Below, piece after piece: positions 38,497-46,955 of a DNA stretch of 46,955 nucleotides. Under the pieces are notes generated by a model. The model saw only the letters and a program-made list of their open reading frames with translations. It was not told the DNA's origin and did not search any database. Position 1 is the first letter of the stretch. Every line of letters starts with the position of its first letter. The position numbers and the translations under genes are program-made. Location: the NCBI GenBank assembly GCA_016934975.1, contig JAFGRV010000427.1, positions 1 through 46,955 of the forward strand, read 5' to 3'. The DNA comes from Spirochaetales bacterium. Lineage in GTDB: Bacteria > Spirochaetota > Spirochaetia > SZUA-6 > JAFGRV01.

Positions 38497-38986
38497 CTTT
38501 TTTACTCCTTTACTTTTAAGTTTATTTTTTTTGTCCTTTTTTTAAGAGGACAATGTTTATAAAAAAATCTGCTTTTAAACACTCAGCGTTCACCATACAA
38601 TTGTCGGGAATTAACTCTCCTGATTATAAAATCAGGGATTCAAATAATTTCCAGTACAATAATCAGGTTATTATTAAAGATTATTTAAGGTGTATAGTTT
38701 ATCATACGGGGGGTGGGTTGTCAATTCTTTTTTGAAACAGTACTTTTTCCTTGTATTTTGCTCATTATTTGTTTTATAAAGAATTAAAAAAAGGTTTTTT
38801 AGCCTTCAAAATCTCAAATAGATAATTAAAGTTATTGCAATCATTAAAATTCTTAATTATACTAATTTCAATAGCAAAAATCACCCGTGTTTCCAGTCAA
38901 GAGCTATTCGTTGCAAAATGGAAATTTACTTAAAATCAAGGTGATAATATGAAAACCATTTAACGGAAAGATAATATATAACTCCA

Positions 38987-40027
38987 ATGAAATCTTTTAC
39001 AATTTTGCTTTATGTGTCCGGGAAAGATAACCCGGAGATTTTGAAGAAATCATTAGAAGATTTGTATACTATTCGAATACAAAATTCTCTTACTCAGATT
39101 GATTTTATTTATGATCTCATAATAATTGATTTATCAGGGATTTTAAAGGAATTTGACACGCTCCGGTTTTTTAAAGAGAAGAACAACCCTGTCACAATCC
39201 CTGTGCTTGCTGTCATTTCGCCCCACGAGACGGAAGCAGCGAAGAGATATTTTGATTATATCGATGAAGTCATAATCCATCCCGTCGAAAAGGATCTTCT
39301 TCTTTTCCGTGTTAAAAATCTTCTGAATCGGCAAAGTCTCGTGACTCTGCTGAAACAGAAAACCCTTGATCAGGACACTTTTATGCAGGCGCTGGTCCAT
39401 GATATCAGGAATCCGGTGAACCATATCTCTAATTTTATTCATCTGATGAAGAAAGAACTCGCACCGGCAGAGGGAAGTACTCCCGGCAAGTATTTTGAAA
39501 GAATTACTTCGGGTCTCAATAAAATAACCGAATTAGTCGACTCATTATCTGCTTTTTTTAAAATGGATTATAAAAAAATCGAATTATCCCGGATTAACCT
39601 TAAAAGTGTCTTCGAACTTATTCAAAATGAATTAGAGGAAGATATTAAAAAATACCACGGAACAATTACATTGGATGTAAAGATAAATGAGTTCTATACT
39701 GATATCTCATTATTTAAAATCATTTTCACGAACCTGATTTTAAACAGTTTACAATTCAGAAGAGAAGAGAGTATCCCGGTTATCAATATTTGCGCTTATC
39801 CGGCCGGGGATTCTACAATCATCAAACTCAAAGATAATGGTATCGGCTTTTTTCATCAACAGATTGATAAAATCGGCAGACCTTTTGAACGATTGCATAT
39901 ACGGAAAGGTGATAAAGGAATCGGACTCGGATTGTATACGGTGAAACGGATTGTAGCCATATTAAAAGGAACAATGGAAGTCGAATCAATCTATGGCCAG
40001 GGGACAACCTTTACCATAACATTCTGA
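38987..40027 (+). CDS. Histidine kinase with N-terminal receiver-like (pseudo-receiver) domain
   Basis: ALVHDIRNPVNHISNFIHLM, KDNGIGFFHQQIDKIGRPFERLHIRKGDKGIGLGLYTVKRIV; N-terminal YDLIIIDLSG. Confidence 0.85.
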   Translation: MKSFTILLYVSGKDNPEILKKSLEDLYTIRIQNSLTQIDFIYDLIIIDLSGILKEFDTLRFFKEKNNPVTIPVLAVISPHETEAAKRYFDYIDEVIIHPVEKDLLLFRVKNLLNRQSLVTLLKQKTLDQDTFMQALVHDIRNPVNHISNFIHLMKKELAPAEGSTPGKYFERITSGLNKITELVDSLSAFFKMDYKKIELSRINLKSVFELIQNELEEDIKKYHGTITLDVKINEFYTDISLFKIIFTNLILNSLQFRREESIPVINICAYPAGDSTIIKLKDNGIGFFHQQIDKIGRPFERLHIRKGDKGIGLGLYTVKRIVAILKGTMEVESIYGQGTTFTITF

Positions 40028-40030
40028 ATT

Positions 40031-41359
40031 TCATTTATTAATATGTTTTAATTTATCCCAGAGTGTTTTTCTATCAATCCCTAAAATTTTTGCGGCTTGT
40101 GTTTTGTTTCCTTTTACACTGATCAACACTCGCTGCATATATTCTTTTTCCACTTCTTCCAGGGTTTTATTTATTGCTATTCCTTTGAGGGCGGAGTAGC
40201 GCATATATTCAGGCAGATCATTGATATCAATCGTATCATCATTCATTGTCACCAGCATCTGAATAACATTTTCCAATTCTCTTACATTCCCGGGCCATTT
40301 ATATTTTTGTAATGCGTAAAATGCGTTATTTGATATTTGAGGGACCGGTTTCTCGAATTCTTTTGAATATTTATTTAAAAAATAATTTATCAATAACAAG
40401 ATATCATCCTGACGCTCTCTTAAGGGGGGTAATTCTATGGAAATGACATGAAGGCGGTAATAGAGATCTTCCCTGAATAAATTATTTTCTATTAATGTTC
40501 TTAAATTTTTATTAGTAACGGCGATAATCCGGAGATTTATCTGAATCGGAGTTCTGGAACCGATCATATAGAATTGTTTTTCCTGAAGCACTCGTAATAA
40601 TTTAACCTGCATATTAAGACTCATCTCGCCGACTTCATCTAAAAGAATCGTCCCATTATTGGCTGTCTGAAAAAATCCCTGGCGGTTTTCATTTGCCCCG
40701 GTAAAAGCCCCTTTTGCATACCCGAATAATTCACTTTCTATGAGTGATTCCGGAATACCACCGCAGTTAACAGGAATAAAGGAAGAACTTTTATTTTTTG
40801 ATGAATAATGAATGGCTCTGGCAACCAATTCCTTCCCGGTACCGCTTTCGCCTGATATTAAAATCGTTGCCATTGTCTGGGATGCTTTTTCAATAAGATT
40901 AAATATGCCTTGCATCTTCGGAGACTCGCCGATAATCCCGAAACGGGAAGAACCTTTGTTTTCGATGGTAATATTTTTTTTATTAATGATTTTTTTTGCG
41001 ACCCTGTTTACAATTTCTATGATTTTTTCCTGGGTAAAGGGTTTTGTAATATAATCCGAGGCACCCAATTTCATCGCTTCCACGGCAGTCGAGACCGTCG
41101 TGTCTGCTGTTAAGACAATTACTTCGGTTTGATGCGTATTCTCTTTAATGTGCTTAATTATATCAAGGCCTGAGATAATGGGCATATGGATATCGACGAT
41201 GGCAATATCAAAGGAATCATTATTGATGAAATCCAGGGCTTTTTCCGTATCTGTTGTGGCGATAACTGTATATCCCTCGGGAAGTAAATAGGCATTAATT
41301 ATTTCGTTATTTTCAAACTCATCATCGATGACTAATATTTTTATTCCCTGTCGTTCCAT
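40031..41359 (-). CDS. NtrC-family sigma54-dependent response regulator
   Basis: ILVIDDEFENNEII...IAIVDIHMP...ITKPF; GESGTGKELVARAIHY, GAFTGA; HTH TQAAKILGIDRKTLWDKL. Confidence 0.94.
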   Translation of the reverse strand: MERQGIKILVIDDEFENNEIINAYLLPEGYTVIATTDTEKALDFINNDSFDIAIVDIHMPIISGLDIIKHIKENTHQTEVIVLTADTTVSTAVEAMKLGASDYITKPFTQEKIIEIVNRVAKKIINKKNITIENKGSSRFGIIGESPKMQGIFNLIEKASQTMATILISGESGTGKELVARAIHYSSKNKSSSFIPVNCGGIPESLIESELFGYAKGAFTGANENRQGFFQTANNGTILLDEVGEMSLNMQVKLLRVLQEKQFYMIGSRTPIQINLRIIAVTNKNLRTLIENNLFREDLYYRLHVISIELPPLRERQDDILLLINYFLNKYSKEFEKPVPQISNNAFYALQKYKWPGNVRELENVIQMLVTMNDDTIDINDLPEYMRYSALKGIAINKTLEEVEKEYMQRVLISVKGNKTQAAKILGIDRKTLWDKLKHINK

Positions 41360-41492
41360 TCAAGATACTCTCATTAGAAGCTATGGATTGAAATCTCCCG
41401 AAGTGTTACAAAATTCCCCGGTTTTGTAAAGTCATTTTTCCATAATTCAGGAATAAATACATAGGATAACTATAAGAAAATCGGAAATACCA

Positions 41493-42527
41493 TTAAATCC
41501 CGGTATCCTCATGAAGGGGGAGAAAAATATCAAAGGTAGTTCCCATCCCTTTTTTTGATTTAACAGTAAGTGTCCCCCCTTCCTGTACTATAAGATAACG
41601 GACAAGAGCAAGTCCCATCCCGGTGCCATCAGGTTTTGTCGTAAAAAAGGGTTGAAATATTTTTGAAATATTGTCTTCATCGATACCGGAGCCTGTGTCT
41701 GAAAATGAAATCCATATACATTTTTGTTCTTTCTCATTTTTTCCCTGTTTCCAGCTATAATCTGCAGAAATTGCGATACTCCCGCCATCCGGCATAGCCT
41801 GGATTGAATTTAAGATCAAATTCCCGAGAATTTGATTGAAACGGGAGGGTTCTGTCCATATGATTATGTCGTGGGGGGGAAAATGAACAGAGATTTCATA
41901 AATGGATTTCTTTACAAAAAAATGTATTGCTTCATTAATTAAATCCTTCAAATTGTGATTTGTTCTGCAGAGTGTCCCTGTTTTCATATAGTTCATATAT
42001 TGATCGGTCATTTCTCTTATCCGGGTCATTCCGTCTTTAAATGATGTCAGGATGGTCTCTTTATCAGCATATTCTATGAGTCCGAATAGAAACGTGAGGA
42101 TATTATTAAAATCGTGAATTATTCCTGCCGAAATCAGTAAATTCAACTCCGGTTCATTTGCCAGAGGTGATTTTTTCATCGCTTTTTCAAGGTATAAAAA
42201 TCGGATAATATCTTTATACGTAATGATTCCATAAAAATGATGATCTTTAAATACCGGAAGTACCAAATGATCATTTCTCTCCATTATCGAGAGAAGTTCA
42301 TTCAGGTCTGTGTTATAATCAATTTCAGGTTTCGTGGAAACACAATCTATCACGAGTTTATGAGCATAGGTAACAACATCCGAGAGAGTTAATATCCCGA
42401 TAAACTTATCATTTTTATCCTGTACAACTAGATATTTATGAGATGAAAGTTTTTTTTCTATAGCCGCAGTGCTTGTGTTGGGCAGGACAGTGACGTATTT
42501 GACCTGTGCTATAGTACCGGTGATCAA
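41493..42527 (-). CDS. CBS-domain sensor histidine kinase
   Basis: Two CBS motifs (KFIGILTLSDVVTYA, HFYGIITYKDIIRFL); GIIHDFNNILTFLFGLIEYA; HATPase FSDTGSGIDEDNISKIFQPFFTTKPDGTGMGLALV. Confidence 0.88.
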   Translation of the reverse strand: MITGTIAQVKYVTVLPNTSTAAIEKKLSSHKYLVVQDKNDKFIGILTLSDVVTYAHKLVIDCVSTKPEIDYNTDLNELLSIMERNDHLVLPVFKDHHFYGIITYKDIIRFLYLEKAMKKSPLANEPELNLLISAGIIHDFNNILTFLFGLIEYADKETILTSFKDGMTRIREMTDQYMNYMKTGTLCRTNHNLKDLINEAIHFFVKKSIYEISVHFPPHDIIIWTEPSRFNQILGNLILNSIQAMPDGGSIAISADYSWKQGKNEKEQKCIWISFSDTGSGIDEDNISKIFQPFFTTKPDGTGMGLALVRYLIVQEGGTLTVKSKKGMGTTFDIFLPLHEDTGI

Positions 42528-42886
42528 CCGTTTAATTCTCCTTTTATATTGCTCACACTGATATTGAGTTTAAAATTAACATTTATCGCTTCTCCCTTTG
42601 TAATATTAGGAAAAACATGTTCTTCCAGAATAGAAAGGATTTTATGAGCAGGTAATTTACATAAAATTTTTTTGTTTATGAGGATTGCTTCGATGACATC
42701 ATACTGATCCTCTTTAAATTCGATAAATTCAAATTCATCCGGGGCGATGAGTTTAAACGCCTGGGATACACCCTGAATTCCCTGGGGGTATTTTTTCGCA
42801 AGAATCAGGATATCTGTTACCGGCGGCAGTTTTACCGCTTCGAAATCCAGGGTTACATTATAATTACTCTGATATTCTTTATTCAT
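42524..42886 (-). CDS. Hypothetical protein translationally coupled to the CBS histidine kinase
   Basis: RBS GAGGAAGTG before ATGAATAAAGAA; 4-nt ATGA overlap with the kinase gene. Confidence 0.65.
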   Translation of the reverse strand: MNKEYQSNYNVTLDFEAVKLPPVTDILILAKKYPQGIQGVSQAFKLIAPDEFEFIEFKEDQYDVIEAILINKKILCKLPAHKILSILEEHVFPNITKGEAINVNFKLNISVSNIKGELNG

Positions 42887-43087
42887 CACTTCCTCTTTGG
42901 TCATAAAGTATAGTTGGAGTATGGTGTAAAAAATCAAGAATTTCAAGAGATTAATTTAAAAATGGTAGTAAGAGTTGTGAATACTTTTTTTAATATGAGG
43001 TGGTTGGTTCCATTTTTATTGATAGAGTGCTGGAAGTATAAGAGTAAGCTGTAGTAAACTGTGAGTGTAATCAGGGAGGAGTAATGT

Positions 43088-43150
43088 ATGAAAATAAAGT
43101 TTTGGGGATGCCATGGAAGGCGCGGAACTTATCGTTTAATCTTCCACTAA
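43088..43150 (+). pseudogene. 5' remnant of an MBL-fold hydrolase gene
   Basis: RBS GGGAGGAGTAATGT then ATG: MKIKFWGCHGRRGTYRLIFH*; MKIKFWGCxG matches the N-terminus typical of MKIKFWGxRGSIP MBL-fold proteins, then sequence is lost. Confidence 0.55.
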
Positions 43151-45412
43151 GGAAATCTTTTTCGCGCTTTTTACGAATAAAATCGGGGGATGATTATCGT
43201 AGCGCTCAAGCTCCCTGTCAAAAAAATATTCGTCAAAATTAAAAACTTTGCTTTTTTCTTCCTTAATGAATGTTCCTGGTAATCCGAGAAGAATGAGACT
43301 TGTATTCTCCGAGACTCGCTCGATTGTTTTATGTATCGGCTCTTTTGAATATGGTTCCAGGAGGATATCCCCTTTTAACCGTGATTTTAAGAGGAGGGCT
43401 TTAAATTCGGATAACACATCACTTTCTTTTTCCTCCGGTTCCAGTACATAAATGATTCTGATAGTTATGTCCTGTCTGGAGATATAACTCACGGAATTGT
43501 AGATGATGTAGGCGAGAAAAAGCATGAGATTCCCATTCATCTCACTTTTCCACCAGATATCGAGATGTGTAAACGAAGAGAGGTGCTCTCCGTTTTTTAA
43601 AATGAGTATATTTTTTTCAAGCCGGAGGAGAGTCTTTACAATTTTTGTCGTATTGAGCTCCTTTTCATATTCGATAAGCAGGGTGTTTGGAATAATTCCC
43701 CCGGGGTGTGATATTTGGATACTGCTTAAGATTCCGGAGGTCGGATTACTATTGACAATGAACCCTAAAGGAATGGAATACCGGGTCGCGTTAAATTCCT
43801 CGACTTCACTCTGGTCCGAAAAAATAATATTCATATTGACAAGTCCCTTGAAGGAGGCGATTTTATCCGCGAGATTTGCTATCTGTTGAGGACAGTTTTT
43901 CTTTCCGTTAAAAGCGATCGCCGTGACGATAGGTCTCCAGTTTTTAGCACCCTGGACAATTTTTTTCAGGGATTTAAGTCCCCGTGTCATAAACTCAAAT
44001 ACGACCCCCCACCAGACACCCTCAAGTTTTTTCTTCGATTTGTATCGCAAAATGAGTTTGAAAATAATAAATTGTGAAGTGAAAATAATTAAGCCGATGA
44101 GCCAGTTAAAAAGAATAATCGCGATGAGGGAAGAAACAAATCCATATAAAGAAATCATCCAGTTTCCCCTGGATGTGGGCCGGAAGGTCGGATTTCCGCT
44201 TATTCTTTCCAGAAAAGCGGCGAAATTTACCCACCCATACACGATGAGGTAGCAGATACCGACGATCATGGCTGCGATGTTTATATTTCCGATCCAGATA
44301 ACACTCATACCGATGACAAATGTCAGCAAAGATGCGAACCGTGGTTCATTTCCCCTTTTTATAAAATCATATTTCAGAAAATTAATCGCACGGGGAAGCA
44401 AATTATCCCTGGCCAGGGATTGGGCTGTCCGTGGTGCGGTCATAAAACAACTTAGAGCAGAAGAACTGGTTGCGAACAAAATACCGATGAGGACGATGAT
44501 ACCCAGGATATTTGACGGGAATTGTTCTTTGAGACCGAGTAAATCCGTAAGGAGAATTCCAAGGGGGCCTGAACCATTATATCCTGTTATTAATACGTTT
44601 TTATTAATAAGTGAATAAACAAAAGCGGAAAATAGATAAACAAAAAAAGTAATGATTATTGCGGTAAATGTTCCCCTGACAAGACTTTTTCTCGGGTCTT
44701 TTAAATCTCCGCTCATTCCCACACCGGCATCGATTCCCGTTACTGCGGGAAAGAATTGGGTAAATGAAAAAAAGAACAACCCAAGGGTAAGGGGTCTGTT
44801 TCCGAGAAGATTAATCTGTGGTATGGTTTCAAACACGGCTTTATTATTATGGTATAAATTGGTTAATGGGGAAATAAAAATAGTAATAATGCTGGATGCC
44901 AGAATAAAGAGTATCATCATCTGAATTTTCAGAGTAAAGTCCGCCCCGATCATGACAATAATAAAGAATATGATGAAAATGATGCTCGAAAGGACTTGTT
45001 TTTGCACTAATGCCGATGCCCCGGCTACTTCTGATAAAAAGGGGATATGCTGCAAGAGTGGTGCGATTATGGGCTGCAAAGGTTCGATAAAACCGATACA
45101 GTAAAAACCGATGGACGCGGCCTGGGCGATAAATAACTGGATACCGATAGAACCCCCGAACGCCTTCCCGAGAGACTTCTTGCTTAAGGCGTACATACCG
45201 CCGCCGCTGATGGTGTTCAGATTTGTGGCGCAATCTGAAAGTGAAAAGGCTGTTGAGAACGTGACAGTATGGGCCAGAATAATAATGAAAATAACCGGGA
45301 TTAATCCTACATCCGCCGTTAACAGGGGAAGCAATAGAAAAAGAACTGTACCTAAAATAGCTTCGGTAGAAGGGATAAATACTCCCTTAAAAGTGCCGAA
45401 TTTTTTTGTCAT
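43136..45412 (-). CDS. APC-superfamily permease resembling the SLC12 cation-chloride cotransporter family, with long C-terminal domain
   Basis: FGTFKGVFIPSTEAILGTVLFLLLPLLTADVGL, NTISGGGMYALSKKSLGKAFGG, C-terminal GAKNWRPIVTAIAFNGKK. Confidence 0.8.
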   Translation of the reverse strand: MTKKFGTFKGVFIPSTEAILGTVLFLLLPLLTADVGLIPVIFIIILAHTVTFSTAFSLSDCATNLNTISGGGMYALSKKSLGKAFGGSIGIQLFIAQAASIGFYCIGFIEPLQPIIAPLLQHIPFLSEVAGASALVQKQVLSSIIFIIFFIIVMIGADFTLKIQMMILFILASSIITIFISPLTNLYHNNKAVFETIPQINLLGNRPLTLGLFFFSFTQFFPAVTGIDAGVGMSGDLKDPRKSLVRGTFTAIIITFFVYLFSAFVYSLINKNVLITGYNGSGPLGILLTDLLGLKEQFPSNILGIIVLIGILFATSSSALSCFMTAPRTAQSLARDNLLPRAINFLKYDFIKRGNEPRFASLLTFVIGMSVIWIGNINIAAMIVGICYLIVYGWVNFAAFLERISGNPTFRPTSRGNWMISLYGFVSSLIAIILFNWLIGLIIFTSQFIIFKLILRYKSKKKLEGVWWGVVFEFMTRGLKSLKKIVQGAKNWRPIVTAIAFNGKKNCPQQIANLADKIASFKGLVNMNIIFSDQSEVEEFNATRYSIPLGFIVNSNPTSGILSSIQISHPGGIIPNTLLIEYEKELNTTKIVKTLLRLEKNILILKNGEHLSSFTHLDIWWKSEMNGNLMLFLAYIIYNSVSYISRQDITIRIIYVLEPEEKESDVLSEFKALLLKSRLKGDILLEPYSKEPIHKTIERVSENTSLILLGLPGTFIKEEKSKVFNFDEYFFDRELERYDNHPPILFVKSAKKISLVED

Positions 45413-45436
45413 CTGATATCCTTTGAAACATTAATT

Positions 45437-45545
45437 TCGCTGCGAGAGTTTCCTGCAAATAATACCTTGCGAGTACTCTCGCCACATATTATTGGATTTT
45501 TGCAGGAGATTTATTATACTGACAATGGTTATAGTTGTCAGTATA
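45437..45545. repeat. Palindromic repeats at the TrkH truncation junction
   Basis: TTTCCTGCAAATAATA ... TATTATTGGATTTTTGCAGGAG around GCGAGTACTCTCGC; then TATACTGACAA-N9-TTGTCAGTATA. Confidence 0.7.
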
Positions 45546-45805
45546 TATTTATCATTTTTATTATATTGCTTTGTATTGAATCTTTCTCTTCAACATCGGT
45601 TCTTTTCGAGACGATTTCGGCATTCGGTACTGTGGGACTTTCCACGGGAATTACATCAGCCTTAAAAGATCTGAGCAAGATGCTTTAAATTATGACTATG
45701 TTTGTCGGCAGGATAGGACCCATCACCCTTACCCTCTCATTAATTTCTTTTAAAAAAGTTTCGGGTATAATAAATCAACGGGAAAATAATATTTTAGCCG
45801 GATAA
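45546..45805 (+). pseudogene. TrkH/KtrB K+ transporter remnant (C-terminal end only, in-frame stop)
   Basis: [85 protein letters not shown]; TAA at 45686 interrupts TrkH-like sequence. Confidence 0.85.
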
Positions 45806-45814
45806 GGAGCAGTT

Positions 45815-46060
45815 ATGGCGAATGAAAAAATCATGATTATCGGACTTGGACAATTCGGAATGAGTCTTCCGGAATCATTGTTAAGGGAAGGGCTGTCCGG
45901 AGATCTCCTGGTCATCGACAGGAATGAAGAGAGAATCCGGTTAATCCGGGACAGGGTGCAGAATGCAATTATTCTTGATGTCACAAATGGGAAACAGTAT
46001 TTATTAATATTCTATAACCCTCAGGATAATGACCGTTATATATATAAGATATATCGCTAA
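45815..46060 (+). pseudogene. TrkA/KtrA RCK N-terminal remnant
   Basis: GGAG RBS; MANEKIMIIGLGQFGMSLPESLLREGLSGDLLVIDRNEERIRLIRDRVQNAIILDVTNGK, then unrelated residues; overlaps the 3' end of the antiporter gene. Confidence 0.82.
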
Positions 46061-46955
46061 AAATATACCCCCTTCCCATCTTTCTATTTTCCGGCCTTTC
46101 CCGGTAAAAACAAAAAGGAAAAGAAGTAAACTTGCCCCGATATTTACGAGTAAATCGAGAGGAGATCCTTTTTGAAGTGGTACCGGATAAATCGCCGCGG
46201 AAAGCCCAAGAATTAAAAATATATTAAAAATATTCGAACCCACAATATTCCCCACGGCAATATCCGTGTTCTTTTTTAAAGCGGCTGTTACCGAGGTTGC
46301 AAGCTCAGGCAGGGAAGTCCCGATGGAGATGATGGTGAGTCCGATTATTCTCTCGGGTATTTTAAGGTCCCTGGCGATCTCTGTGGCTGAGATCACAATG
46401 AGTCTCCCCCCTATAATAAGCCCTGCTATCCCGATGATTATATATAAAATTGATAAAGGAACCGGATAATGTTTGATAGACAATTCTTCGGTGATTTCTT
46501 CGGTTTTCAGGAGATAAAAAGTATATACAAGAAAAATGATGAAAAAAAAGAGGAACATTACTCCATCAATAAAGCCGAGTTCGGAATAGTCTTTTTTTTC
46601 GAAGAACATGTCGTTGATACTCAAGGTGACAACGAGAGCGGAAAGAAGACAAAGGGGAATTTCGATCCAGGTGGTATTCTTTTTTATAATCAATGGATAG
46701 ATTATCGCGGAGATTCCAAGTATCACCAGGATGTTAAAAATGTTACTCCCCAGAATATTTCCCAGGGTAATTTCCGGACTTTTATTAAGGGAAGCGAATA
46801 CATTCACCACAAGTTCAGGCGCGGATGTTCCGAATGCGACAATTGTCATACCGATCACTATGGGCGGAATACGGAGGCGATTGGCCAATGAGGATGCACT
46901 GTTTACCAGAAGATTTGCTCCGAAGATAAGAGGGAAAAAGCCTATACATAAAAGA
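46004..46955 (-). CDS. Calcium/sodium antiporter (CaCA family), N-terminus beyond the right window edge
   Basis: Frame open to the window end: ...GFFPLIFGANLLVNSASSLANRLRIPPIVIGMTIVAFGTSAPELVVNVFASL; second repeat GLTIISIGTSLPELATSVTAALKK. Confidence 0.93.
   Translation of the reverse strand, partial: LLCIGFFPLIFGANLLVNSASSLANRLRIPPIVIGMTIVAFGTSAPELVVNVFASLNKSPEITLGNILGSNIFNILVILGISAIIYPLIIKKNTTWIEIPLCLLSALVVTLSINDMFFEKKDYSELGFIDGVMFLFFFIIFLVYTFYLLKTEEITEELSIKHYPVPLSILYIIIGIAGLIIGGRLIVISATEIARDLKIPERIIGLTIISIGTSLPELATSVTAALKKNTDIAVGNIVGSNIFNIFLILGLSAAIYPVPLQKGSPLDLLVNIGASLLLFLFVFTGKGRKIERWEGGIFLAIYLIYITVIILRVIEY

Noticed and set aside
27929-42527. Sigma54 -24/-12 promoters near the NtrC-type genes
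   Set aside because: Scanning TGGCAC/GTGCCA occurrences gave no site with correctly spaced TTGC.
1-46955. Phage, CRISPR, toxin-antitoxin or classical defence system
   Set aside because: No phage structural genes, cas genes, regularly spaced repeats or recognised TA pair; AddAB-like proteins are ordinary recombination enzymes.

Overview
This 47 kb bacterial chromosomal window looks like a Spirochaetota-type genome (an inference from protein character only). Left part: an arylacetate/amino-acid oxidation locus (two phenylacetate-CoA ligases, livKHMGF, a double-ACT protein, iorAB). Middle: a hypothetical protein, an AddB/AddA-like recombination pair, ptsP, a DMT exporter, hisD, aspartokinase, a J-domain protein, a WecA/MraY-like transferase, an NtrC/HK pair, holB, cvpA and murG. 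Right part is more accessory: a cNMP-like protein, a membrane PilZ protein with a CBM-like ectodomain, a SanA-like protein, a secreted GH12 endoglucanase with a dockerin, more two-component genes, an SLC12-like permease and a Ca2+/Na+ antiporter. Points most worth a second look: (1) a 55-nt structured repeat in two copies with a compensatory A-T to G-C change and a variable hairpin loop; (2) the SLC12-like permease bracketed by gene remnants (an MBL-fold N-terminus on one side, TrkH and TrkA/KtrA fragments on the other); (3) palindromic MITE/REP-like elements around GCGAGAGTACTC, one at the TrkH truncation point; (4) the GH12-dockerin enzyme; (5) the CBM-like/TM/PilZ architecture; (6) an IorA without its C-terminal ferredoxin domain. 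No tRNA, rRNA, CRISPR array or transposase was recognised. All calls come from reading the sequence; no database search was run.
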